Shown: positions 1 to 4,826 of the stretch, piece after piece
Position numbering within the stretch: the stretch's first letter is position 1
How the letters are laid out: the number at the start of each line of letters is the position of its first letter
NCBI GenBank assembly: GCA_900549885.1
Contig: URQA01000142.1
Location: 1 to 6,119, forward strand
Reading direction: 5' to 3'
DNA length: 6,119 nt
Source: an uncultured Eubacteriales bacterium
GTDB taxonomy: Bacteria > Bacillota > Clostridia > Oscillospirales > Oscillospiraceae
Made by a program: the position numbers and the translations under genes
Notes under the pieces: model-generated
Database searches by the model: none
Told to the model about the DNA's origin: nothing
What the model saw: the letters and a program-made list of their open reading frames with translations, nothing else

Positions 1-68
1 CCCAGGGCACCGCCGCCCGGGCGGAGCTGGCCGCCATGCTGACCCGGTTTGCCGGCCAGCAAGGTTAA
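1..68 (+). CDS. C-terminal end of a probable S-layer homology (SLH) domain protein (partial)
   Basis: The frame starting at base 3 is open from the window edge to TAA at 66-68 and gives 21 residues, QGTAARAELAAMLTRFAGQQ plus a final G. The core 'ARAELAAMLTRF' resembles the end of SLH domains in Firmicutes, where a TRAE-type motif is followed by a short helix with Met-Leu-x-Arg-Phe, usually within a few residues of the stop. SLH domains anchor exported proteins to secondary cell-wall polymer. The codon use is GC-rich like the neighbouring genes, and a perfect hairpin begins ten bases after the stop, as expected for a real gene end. The rest of the protein lies outside the window, so its enzymatic or structural role cannot be judged. 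Chance similarity over so few residues is possible. Confidence 0.6.
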   Translation, partial: QGTAARAELAAMLTRFAGQQG

Positions 69-77
69 AAATGATAC

Positions 78-110
78 AAAGCTCCCGTGGATTTTATCCA
101 CGGGAGCTTT
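78..110. terminator. Perfect 15-bp hairpin between convergent genes
   Basis: The arms AAAGCTCCCGTGGAT (78-92) and ATCCACGGGAGCTTT (96-110) are exact reverse complements around a TTT loop. It lies between the rightward stop at 68 and the leftward stop at 146. Each arm ends in three A/T pairs, so transcripts of either strand leave the stem with UUU. On the minus strand a further T-rich run follows (bases 66-75 read in reverse), while on the plus strand the tail is only GTGCGT. It is most likely a bidirectional intrinsic terminator, perhaps stronger for the leftward lipoprotein gene. Confidence 0.85.
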
Positions 111-145
111 GTGCGTAAAAAAGGAAATCGCAGGGAATACTACCC

Positions 146-505
146 TCACCGGAGAGCCCGTTCTACATCATCCGCAGCACGGCGCACGGCCCGTCCAGCC
201 TTGTCCAGGCCGTCTTCCACCGCTTCGCCCGCATCGTCCAGCAGATTGTCGCTGTTTTCAGGCTGACCGCTGTGGTCGGCGTCGGCATCGGGCTTACCAT
301 CGTTATCCGTATCGTTGGTGCCACCTGCGCCGCCGCCTTCCATGGAGTCATTGCCCGGATCAGGGGTAATGGAGGGAGAGGGACTGGCCGACTGCCCTGC
401 AGAAGGCGTGGGACTGGTTGTGGTCTGGCCGTTGTCTTTAGAAGAACAGGCCGTCAACGTCAGAGCCAGAATAAAAGCTAAGGTGAAAGCCGTTATTTTT
501 TTCAT
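146..505 (-). CDS. Small secreted lipoprotein of unknown function with acidic Ca-loop-like segment and C-terminal amphipathic repeats
   Basis: The gene encodes 119 residues. I start it at 505 because AGGAGG (513-518) lies 7 bases upstream and the protein then begins MKK; the in-frame ATG at 538 adds 11 polar residues and has no good ribosome site. Residues 1-19 are a lipoprotein signal peptide ending in the lipobox LTAC, with Cys20 the lipidated residue, so the mature protein should sit on the outer face of the membrane. Residues 27-50 are a Ser/Thr/Pro linker. Residues 65-77 (DTDNDGKPDADAD) resemble a DxDxDG calcium loop of the thrombospondin type 3 or dockerin sort. Residues 88-119 are a charged amphipathic helix with an 11-residue period: DDAGEAVEDGL, DKAGRAVRRAA, DDVERALR. 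I do not recognise a named family, though similar small lipoproteins occur in gut Clostridia. No convincing promoter is visible upstream. Calcium binding is inference. Confidence 0.85.
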   Translation of the reverse strand: MKKITAFTLAFILALTLTACSSKDNGQTTTSPTPSAGQSASPSPSITPDPGNDSMEGGGAGGTNDTDNDGKPDADADHSGQPENSDNLLDDAGEAVEDGLDKAGRAVRRAADDVERALR

Positions 506-564
506 GTTTGTTCCTCCTGTTGCGTTCTGCTTTCCCATGACCTAGTTTGTGTGGGATGAAGCAG

Positions 565-592
565 AAAAAACGTTGAAAAATTTTGAAAAAAA
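565..592. promoter_or_regulatory. Phased A-tracts upstream of the dfx promoter (possible UP element or bend)
   Basis: Three runs of A begin at 565 (6 As), 576 (5 As) and 586 (7 As), that is 11 and 10 bases apart, close to one helical turn. The last two sit inside a direct repeat of TTGAAAAA (573-580 and 583-590). The block ends four bases before the -35 of the dfx promoter, where UP elements or curved DNA help RNA polymerase bind. The role is inferred from spacing and position. Confidence 0.5.
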
Positions 593-595
593 CTA

Positions 596-624
596 TTGCT
601 TTTTGCTGTAGAGTGTGATACACT
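596..624 (+). promoter_or_regulatory. Extended -10 promoter for dfx (and probably rbr)
   Basis: The -35 is TTGCTT (596-601), followed by a 17-base spacer and an extended -10, TGaTACACT (616-624). The predicted start is near 631, giving an untranslated leader of about 38 bases with AAGGAGG at 655-661. The -10 lies inside the dyad GAGTGT-GAT-ACACTC (611-625). A second AT-rich dyad (636-651) follows just downstream of the predicted start. Both are placed where a repressor could act. Confidence 0.65.
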
Positions 625-668
625 CAATGCAATTAAATAAGAATTATTATTGTTAAGGAGGAACGATT

Positions 669-1040
669 ATGGAACTCAAGCTCTTCGTGTGCAAGCATTG
701 CGGCAATGTGGTGTGGAAGGTCGTAGACAAGGGCGTACCTGTGATGTGCTGCGGTCAAAAGATGGAGGAACTGATTCCTGGCACCACCGATGCAGCCCAG
801 GAGAAGCATGTGCCTGCGATCAAGCGGGATGGGGACAAGGTCACCATCACTGTAGGTTCTGTGGTCCATCCCATGCTGGAGGAGCACTCTATCACGATGA
901 TTGCCGCCGTTTCCGGCGATACGGTCACCGTCCGCTTCCCCAAGCCCGGCGATGAGCCTACCCTTACCGTGGACAGCAAGGAGCCGGTCACGGCCTACGA
1001 GATCTGCAACCTCCACGGATACTGGAAGGGCCAGGAGTAA
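669..1040 (+). CDS. dfx: Desulfoferrodoxin (2Fe superoxide reductase)
   Basis: Superoxide reductase reduces superoxide to hydrogen peroxide in the cytoplasm of anaerobes, usually with electrons from rubredoxin, and releases no oxygen. The protein has 123 residues, the usual length. Residues 1-36 are a desulforedoxin domain with all four Cys ligands of Fe centre I: Cys8, Cys11, Cys27 and Cys28 (CKHC and MCCG). The rest is the catalytic neelaredoxin-type domain with Fe centre II ligands His47, His67, His73, Cys113 and His116, seen in EKHVP, GSVVHPMLEEH and CNLHGYWK. Glu45-Lys46 before His47 match the conserved active-site pair. The start is fixed by AAGGAGG (655-661) seven bases upstream. rbr follows in the same direction after 102 bases and would remove the peroxide made here. 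All key residues are present and there is no sign of damage. Confidence 0.97.
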   Translation: MELKLFVCKHCGNVVWKVVDKGVPVMCCGQKMEELIPGTTDAAQEKHVPAIKRDGDKVTITVGSVVHPMLEEHSITMIAAVSGDTVTVRFPKPGDEPTLTVDSKEPVTAYEICNLHGYWKGQE

Positions 1041-1051
1041 TCGGCCCGCAG

Positions 1052-1085
1052 CCCGCCTGAAACGGATCGACCGTTTTCAGGCGGG
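1052..1085 (+). promoter_or_regulatory. Intercistronic hairpin between dfx and rbr
   Basis: CCCGCCTGAAACGG (1052-1065) pairs with CCGTTTTCAGGCGGG (1071-1085) around the loop ATCGA, with one unpaired base in the A/T run. No T-run follows (the next bases are ACAATG), so it is not a good intrinsic terminator. It could protect the 3' end of dfx mRNA, mark an RNA processing site or partly reduce read-through into rbr. The structure is seen; the role is inferred. Confidence 0.6.
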
Positions 1086-1093
1086 ACAATGCG

Positions 1094-1127
1094 CCAAATA
1101 TCATTTGATAAAAAATACAGTATTTGG
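1094..1127 (+). promoter_or_regulatory. Nested AT-rich dyads just upstream of the rbr ribosome site
   Basis: Three overlapping inverted repeats occur here: CCAAATA (1094-1100) with TATTTGG (1121-1127); CAAAT-ATC-ATTTG (1095-1107); and AAATAC-A-GTATTT (1113-1125). The last one abuts the ribosome site (GGAAGGAG, 1126-1133). TATCAT at 1099-1104 could be a -10 with a weak TTCAGG -35 at 1076-1081 and 17-base spacing, so rbr may have its own promoter overlapped by an operator. Alternatively, the repeats may act in the RNA. I cannot assign a regulator. Confidence 0.35.
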
Positions 1128-1142
1128 AAGGAGAAAATTGTT

Positions 1143-1676
1143 ATGGAACTGAAAGGCAGCAAGACTGAGGCCAATCTCTGGACCGCCTTTGCCGGCGAGA
1201 GCCAGGCCCGCAACAAGTACACCTATTTCGCCAGCCAGGCCAAGAAGGACGGCTATGAACAGATTGCCGCCATCTTTGAGGAGACTGCCGGTAACGAGAA
1301 AGAGCACGCCAAGATGTGGTTCAAGGAGCTGGGCGGCATCGGCACCACCGCCGAGAACCTGAAGGCCGCCGCCGCCGGGGAAAACGAGGAGTGGACCTCC
1401 ATGTATAAGGAGATGGCCATTACCGCCCGGGAGGAGGGCTTTGACCGCATCGCCACCCTGTTCGAGATGGTGGGTGCTATCGAGAAGGAGCATGAGGAGC
1501 GCTACCTGAAGCTGCTGGGCAATATCGAAAACGACCTGGTGTTCTCCGCCGGTGAGGAGACTGTGTGGATTTGCCGCAACTGCGGCCACGTCCACGTGGG
1601 CAAGACCGCCCCCAAGGTGTGCCCCGTGTGTGCCCATCCCGGCGCCTATTTCGAGCGCCGTGCCACCAACTATTAA
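1143..1676 (+). CDS. rbr: Rubrerythrin (diiron peroxidase with C-terminal rubredoxin domain)
   Basis: Rubrerythrin is a cytoplasmic NAD(P)H-linked peroxidase of anaerobes that reduces hydrogen peroxide to water. The protein has 177 residues. Residues 1-135 form the ferritin-like four-helix domain with the diiron ligands Glu19 (GESQARN), Glu52 and His55 (ExxH), Glu80 and Glu83 (GENEEW), and Glu114 and His117 (EKEH). Residues 139-177 form a rubredoxin domain with Cys144, Cys147, Cys160 and Cys163 (CRNC and CPVC), which passes electrons to the diiron site. The loop before Glu80 is shorter than in the Desulfovibrio protein as I recall it. I start at 1143, with GGAAGGAG at 1126-1133; the ATG at 1089 is in frame but adds 18 residues absent from the family and runs through the upstream dyads. 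The gene follows dfx and ends at a strong terminator. Confidence 0.97.
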   Translation: MELKGSKTEANLWTAFAGESQARNKYTYFASQAKKDGYEQIAAIFEETAGNEKEHAKMWFKELGGIGTTAENLKAAAAGENEEWTSMYKEMAITAREEGFDRIATLFEMVGAIEKEHEERYLKLLGNIENDLVFSAGEETVWICRNCGHVHVGKTAPKVCPVCAHPGAYFERRATNY

Positions 1677-1693
1677 GACCTTACATAGCAAAG

Positions 1694-1726
1694 AAAGGGC
1701 CCCGGATGCTGTCCGGAGCCCTTTTT
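1694..1726 (+). terminator. Intrinsic terminator after rbr
   Basis: AAAGGGCCCCGGA (1694-1706) pairs with TCCGGAGCCCTTT (1712-1724) with a single C/A mismatch, loop TGCTG, and the T-run 1722-1726 follows the GC stem. It lies 18 bases past the rbr stop and just before the convergent leuA stop at 1734. Read on the minus strand the stem leads into TTTCTTT, so it may also end leuA transcripts. Confidence 0.9.
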
Positions 1727-1733
1727 GCTGTCT

Positions 1734-3419
1734 TTACTTCCGCACCGCCCGATTGATGGCGGACAAGATGCCCTTCAGGGGTGCTAGGTTGATGTTGTGG
1801 CTGATGCCCACGCCGAAGAAGTCCTTTCCGCCCTGATCCTGGAGGTGGATGTAGGCCACCGCCATGGAGTCGGAGCCGTCGGTGATGGCGTGTTCGGAAT
1901 AGTCCAGGAAGGTGAATTTGTCCATCTTCTGGCCGTGAATGGCGTTGAAGAAGGCGTCGATGGGGCCGTTACCCTCCCCCTCCACCTCAAAGACGGTGTC
2001 GGTGTGGCGCAGGGTGCCCCGGAAGGTGACGTGGGAGTGGCCGTCCACCGTTTCCTCCTGGAAGGAGTGGCGCAGCAGCTCGTAGGGCTTGGTGGCGTCG
2101 ATATACTCCTTCTTGAACAGGTCGAACACCCGCTGGGCGGGCAGCTCCTTGCCCACACGGTCGGTCTCTTTCTGCACGATGGCGCCGAACTCGGTGTGCA
2201 TGGCCTTGGGCAGGTCGAAGCCGAAGTTCTGCTGCATGACGAAGGCCGCGCCCCCCTTGCCGGACTGGGAGTTGATGCGGATGATGGGCTCATACTGCCG
2301 ACCCACATCCGCCGGGTCGATGGGCAGGTAGGGGACCTCCCACATGTCGGTGCCGCTCTCGTTCATGTAGTGTACACCCTTGTTGATGGCGTCTTGGTGG
2401 CTGCCGGAGAAGGCGGTGAACACCAGCTCGCCCACATAGGGCTGCCGCTCGCCTACCTTCATTTTGGTGCACCGCTCGTACATATCCCGGATTTTGTTGA
2501 TGTCATGGAAGTCCAGCTGCGGGTCAATACCCTGGGTCCACATATTCATGGCAAGGGTAACCATGTCCACATTGCCGGTGCGCTCACCGTTGCCGAACAG
2601 GGTGGCCTCCACCCGCTCTGCCCCAGCCAGCAGGCCCAGCTCGGTGGTGGCTACGCCTGTGCCCCGGTCGTTGTGGGGATGGAGGGAGATGATGGCTCGT
2701 TCCCGGCCGGGGAGTTTGCGGATGAAATACTCCAGCATATCCGCGAACTGGTTGGGCATGCAGTTCTCCACCGTGGTGGGCAGGTTGAGGATCACCGGCT
2801 TGTCCGCCGTGGCGTGCAGGTGGTCCAGCACCGCGGCGCAGATGTCTACGGCGTAGTCCATCTCCGTGCCCATGAAGGACTCCGGGGAGTATTCATAGCG
2901 TAGATTCATTCCTCCGGCGATGATGGGCTGGGCCATCTCGTAAATGAGGTCGGCCGCGTCGGTGGCGATCTTGGTGATGCCGTCGCAGTCCATGTGGAAC
3001 ACCACCTTGCGCTGGAGGGTGGAGGTGGAGTTGTAGAAGTGGAGAATCACGTTTTTGGCGCCTTTGATGGCGTCAAAGGTCTTTTTGATGAGGTGCTCCC
3101 GGGCCTGTACCAGCACCTGGATGGTCACATCGTCGGGGATGTGGCCGCCCTCGATCAGCTCCCGGCAGATCTCATATTCCGTCTCGCTGGCGGAAGGGAA
3201 GCCGATCTCGATCTCCTTCACACCGATGTCGATGAGGGTGTGGAAGTACTCCAGCTTTTCCTGGAGGTTCATGGGATCCACCAGGGCCTGGTTGCCGTCC
3301 CGCAGGTCCACCGAGCACCACACAGGAGCTTTGGTAATAACCCTGTCCGGCCAGGTGCGGTTTTCAATGGGCTGGGGCTGGAAGGGAATGTACTTTTGGT
3401 AACCGGGTTTCAGGTTCAT
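1734..3419 (-). CDS. leuA: 2-isopropylmalate synthase, long form
   Basis: LeuA condenses acetyl-CoA with 2-oxoisovalerate to 2-isopropylmalate, the committed step of leucine synthesis. The 561-residue product matches the longer class of the family (as in actinobacteria and yeast). The TIM-barrel domain carries the divalent metal ligands Asp41 (LRDGNQ), His247 and His249 (SLHPHNDRGTG) and Asn283 (GNGERTGNVD). A subdomain with the conserved SGSHQDAINKG stretch follows (338-348). Residues from about 445 to the end form the regulatory domain that binds leucine in relatives and gives feedback inhibition. The start at 3419 is set by AAAGGAGG (3427-3434) with 7-base spacing. No other leu gene lies next to it in the window. 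Expression is probably controlled by the T-box leader upstream, so leucine would act both on the enzyme and, through tRNA charging, on transcription. The reading frame is intact. Confidence 0.97.
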   Translation of the reverse strand: MNLKPGYQKYIPFQPQPIENRTWPDRVITKAPVWCSVDLRDGNQALVDPMNLQEKLEYFHTLIDIGVKEIEIGFPSASETEYEICRELIEGGHIPDDVTIQVLVQAREHLIKKTFDAIKGAKNVILHFYNSTSTLQRKVVFHMDCDGITKIATDAADLIYEMAQPIIAGGMNLRYEYSPESFMGTEMDYAVDICAAVLDHLHATADKPVILNLPTTVENCMPNQFADMLEYFIRKLPGRERAIISLHPHNDRGTGVATTELGLLAGAERVEATLFGNGERTGNVDMVTLAMNMWTQGIDPQLDFHDINKIRDMYERCTKMKVGERQPYVGELVFTAFSGSHQDAINKGVHYMNESGTDMWEVPYLPIDPADVGRQYEPIIRINSQSGKGGAAFVMQQNFGFDLPKAMHTEFGAIVQKETDRVGKELPAQRVFDLFKKEYIDATKPYELLRHSFQEETVDGHSHVTFRGTLRHTDTVFEVEGEGNGPIDAFFNAIHGQKMDKFTFLDYSEHAITDGSDSMAVAYIHLQDQGGKDFFGVGISHNINLAPLKGILSAINRAVRK

Positions 3420-3450
3420 AGCAAGTCCTCCTTTGGCTCGTCCGGGGGAG

Positions 3451-3482
3451 AAAAAACGCCCCCGACGAAATCGTCAGGGGCG
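3451..3482 (-). terminator. T-box-controlled attenuator terminator before leuA
   Basis: On the minus strand CGCCCCTGACGA (3482-3471) pairs with TCGTCGGGGGCG (3468-3457), including one G-U pair, followed by six Ts (3456-3451). Transcription stops here when the antiterminator does not form. It ends about 30 bases before the leuA start codon, and the ribosome site lies beyond it. Confidence 0.92.
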
Positions 3483-3720
3483 TAAAATTTACGCGGTACC
3501 ACCCTAATTCCGCATATGGTCACCCATATACGCTCACCGGCCTCCAACAAGGCCTTGATCGGTAACGGGATCTCCCGTCCGCCCCTACTGCATCCGGTTC
3601 GGAGCGGCGGCTCCGGGGCCAGTATCCACATGGGGATCCGCGCCGGTTCGCACCGAACACCGGCTCTCTGAGGCGGGTAGACCCATGTCTTCTTCCCATC
3701 TGCGCCTTTTGAATATATAC
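3451..3720 (-). promoter_or_regulatory. T-box riboswitch (tRNA-Leu sensing) of leuA
   Basis: Read on the minus strand, this leader has the ordered parts of a T-box. Stem I has a lower pairing (GGG with CCC), a specifier loop, the helix ACATGGG/CCCATGT, an upper CCGC/GCGG pairing, the AGAGA bulge (3665-3669) and the distal hairpin GCCGGT/ACCGGC with the GGTG loop (3651-3654). The 3' side of the specifier loop reads GGATACTGG, placing CTG (Leu) at 3620-3622. Further hairpins include ACGGG-AGAT-CCCGT and the stem III CGTATATGG/CCATATGCG. The conserved T-box AGGGTGGTACCGCG is at 3492-3505. In the antiterminator, AGGG (3502-3505) and GCGTA (3490-3494) pair with CCCT (3476-3479) and TACGC (3480-3484), leaving the UGGU acceptor bulge at 3498-3501. 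That pairing uses the left arm of the terminator, so the two folds exclude each other. Uncharged tRNA-Leu should favour read-through. Confidence 0.93.
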
Positions 3721-3727
3721 CAAAATT

Positions 3728-3757
3728 ATTGTAGCGGAAAGGACGGGGATTTGTCAA
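3728..3757 (-). promoter_or_regulatory. Sigma-A-type promoter of the leuA leader
   Basis: The minus strand has a perfect -35 TTGACA (3757-3752), an 18-base spacer and the -10 TACAAT (3733-3728). The predicted start is near 3721, directly before the first T-box stem, giving a leader of about 300 bases. The strong promoter fits a system in which control is exercised after initiation by the riboswitch. Confidence 0.85.
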
Positions 3758-3844
3758 GTGGGAAAGGCGGATTTTTTACCGCCGGAGGGAGAGGCAGGGC
3801 TGACGGACGGCGAAAGGAAGCACGCAGAGAGGCTTGGAGTCAGG
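3758..3844. other. Short spacer between the methyltransferase gene and the leuA promoter
   Basis: No gene is visible here. It holds a short stem GGCGG/CCGCC (3766-3770 with 3779-3783) around an AT-rich 8-base loop. On the minus strand it is followed by only three Ts, so it is at best a weak terminator for the methyltransferase transcript. The leftward T-box terminator would stop any read-through from upstream as well. Confidence 0.4.
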
Positions 3845-3855
3845 TCAGACCTGAC
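3839..3855. repeat. 17-bp perfect dyad across the methyltransferase stop codon
   Basis: GTCAGGTC (3839-3846) and GACCTGAC (3848-3855) are exact reverse complements around the single base 3847. The stop codon of the leftward methyltransferase gene (3845-3847) lies within it. As RNA it could form a 6-bp stem with a 5-base loop, but no T-run follows on either strand. A protein-binding site is equally possible. Confidence 0.5.
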
Positions 3856-4597
3856 ATTCGAATAAAAATATCTCGCTTCTGTCATCCACTGCGATCTCTT
3901 TGGAAAAAGACGAGTAGGTGGTTACAGACGTAAAGCCGATGTCTCTGAGGATGGACTCCATTTCTCCAAAGCGGTAGAGATGGGTTTGAAAATCCATAAA
4001 CTCACTTTGCAGCAGGACATTGCCATCGTACCGCTCATATATGCCAGGCGAAAACTGTGTCTGGCTTTTCTCGTCATAAAAGTTTTTGCTTTTCAGAACA
4101 AGCTGAAAACCATCTTTCGTTTCCACACAGGCCGCTGTCCTGTAGTCCGGATCATCAGGACAGCGGGCGGAGATGGTATCGACTGCAAACACAAAGTTTC
4201 CGCCCGGCGCCAGCAAATCCCTCATCCTGGCTAAAATCTCTTTGCACTGGTCTCTGTCAGTAAATAAGGAAACTGAACCAGAGGAGATAAAGATATAGTC
4301 AAAACGCTCTCCGGGCGCATATTTCAGAATATCAGCTTGGATGACAGGTGCGTCCGGCACTTTCTTTCGCAGCTGTGCCAGCATCTCACCAGACAGGTCC
4401 ATTCCGTAGATGTGGAAGCCCCGTTCCATAAAGGGGACAAGAAATCGGCCGCTGCCACAAAGGGGTTCCAAAATTTTTAGCCCCTGTTCCGCATAGGATA
4501 GGTAGAAGTTCAGCTCATCCTCTGGAGCTTTCTTGTGTAAAAGCTCATACATTTCCGTGCACAAGCTGCCATAATAGTTTTGCTGTGGTTCTCTCAT
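3845..4597 (-). CDS. Class I SAM-dependent methyltransferase, substrate unknown
   Basis: The 250-residue product is a soluble Rossmann-fold methyltransferase that should transfer a methyl group from S-adenosylmethionine. Motif I is ILEPLCGSGRF (42-52), the glycine-rich SAM loop; the acidic residue after strand 2 is Asp67 in YGMDLS; Asp89 in QADIL is placed to contact the adenine; FDYIFISSGSVSLF (99-112) is the motif IV region. The C-terminal half contains a strand-rich segment (about 150-210) that probably shapes the substrate pocket. There are no membrane segments. The start at 4597 is supported by AGAGGA (4605-4610) with 7-base spacing. The gene is AT-richer than its neighbours: a 60-base stretch at 4021 has 28 G/C, against 41 in ddl at 5041 and 40 in leuA at 2401. 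That hints at a different origin. A TetR-type palindrome in its promoter suggests induction by a small molecule. Small-molecule methylation seems more likely than RNA or protein, but the sequence does not decide it. Confidence 0.9.
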   Translation of the reverse strand: MREPQQNYYGSLCTEMYELLHKKAPEDELNFYLSYAEQGLKILEPLCGSGRFLVPFMERGFHIYGMDLSGEMLAQLRKKVPDAPVIQADILKYAPGERFDYIFISSGSVSLFTDRDQCKEILARMRDLLAPGGNFVFAVDTISARCPDDPDYRTAACVETKDGFQLVLKSKNFYDEKSQTQFSPGIYERYDGNVLLQSEFMDFQTHLYRFGEMESILRDIGFTSVTTYSSFSKEIAVDDRSEIFLFECQV

Positions 4598-4633
4598 GTG
4601 CTCATCCTCTCGTTGAACTGCGGCATCCGCCTG

Positions 4634-4662
4634 ATTGTAGCATAGACCGATCGGTTTTTCAA
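4634..4662 (-). promoter_or_regulatory. Sigma-A-type promoter of the methyltransferase gene
   Basis: On the minus strand the -35 is TTGAAA (4662-4657), the spacer is 17 bases and the -10 is TACAAT (4639-4634). The predicted start is near 4627, giving a leader of about 30 bases. The spacer contains the ACCGATCGGT palindrome, so a protein bound there would block polymerase. Confidence 0.82.
4646..4655. promoter_or_regulatory. Palindromic operator candidate (TetR-family type) in the methyltransferase promoter
   Basis: ACCGATCGGT is a perfect 10-bp palindrome lying wholly in the -35/-10 spacer. Flanking bases extend the symmetry partly (TAGACCGATCGGTTTT on the plus strand). Short ACCG-type palindromes of this kind are common operators for TetR-family repressors, which release DNA on binding a small ligand. 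No regulator gene is in the window, so the partner is inferred. Confidence 0.5.
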
Positions 4663-4724
4663 GAATGGGAGGTATGGGGGCGCCCTTATGGCGGGGGGAG
4701 ATGAGAGGCTGATATCCCTGCCTC

Positions 4725-4753
4725 TTGTAACAAGGGGAAAAAAGTGTTATAAT
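4725..4753 (+). promoter_or_regulatory. Extended -10 promoter for ddl-murF
   Basis: The -35 TTGTAA (4725-4730) and the -10 TATAAT (4748-4753) are separated by 17 bases, and TGT precedes the -10 as an extended element. The predicted start near 4760 gives a leader of about 67 bases. A near-perfect dyad, CCTCTTGT-A-ACAAGGGG (4721-4737), covers the -35. The promoter fires away from the methyltransferase promoter about 60 bases to the left. Confidence 0.85.
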
Positions 4754-4826
4754 TCCATTTTAGGCATAAACATAAACAGAGCGGCTCTGTTGATTCCATA
4801 GACAGCGCGGTAAGGAGTTTTTCTCA

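Noticed and set aside
49..369. Rightward open frame of 106 codons at the left end
   Set aside because: It overlaps the SLH-like gene end, crosses the terminator hairpin and is antisense to the lipoprotein; its product is Arg/Pro/His-rich as shadow frames are.
506..538. Upstream in-frame ATG for the lipoprotein
   Set aside because: It would place polar residues before the signal peptide, and the AGGAGG at 513-518 fits the start at 505.
1089..1142. Upstream in-frame ATG for rbr
   Set aside because: The added 18 residues are not part of rubrerythrins, and the good ribosome site at 1126-1133 serves the ATG at 1143.
1101..1691. Leftward open frame opposite rbr
   Set aside because: It is antisense to a complete rubrerythrin gene; its Gly/Leu/Val-rich product is a mirror of rbr codons, and it runs through the rbr terminator region.
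1797..2903. Long rightward open frame (368 codons) opposite leuA
   Set aside because: It lies entirely antisense to an intact, well-matched leuA, has no ribosome site or family motif, and is a product of GC-rich codon periodicity.
3416..3757. Leftward open frame of 113 codons upstream of leuA
   Set aside because: It coincides with the promoter and T-box leader; the bases are explained by RNA structure and the peptide shows no domain.
3766..3783. Possible terminator of the methyltransferase gene
   Set aside because: The stem has only 5 bp with an 8-base loop and three Ts after it; too weak to call as a terminator on its own.
4678..4685. GGGCGCCC palindrome in the methyltransferase-ddl spacer
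   Set aside because: Eight GC-only bases are expected by chance in this composition, and it overlaps no promoter element.
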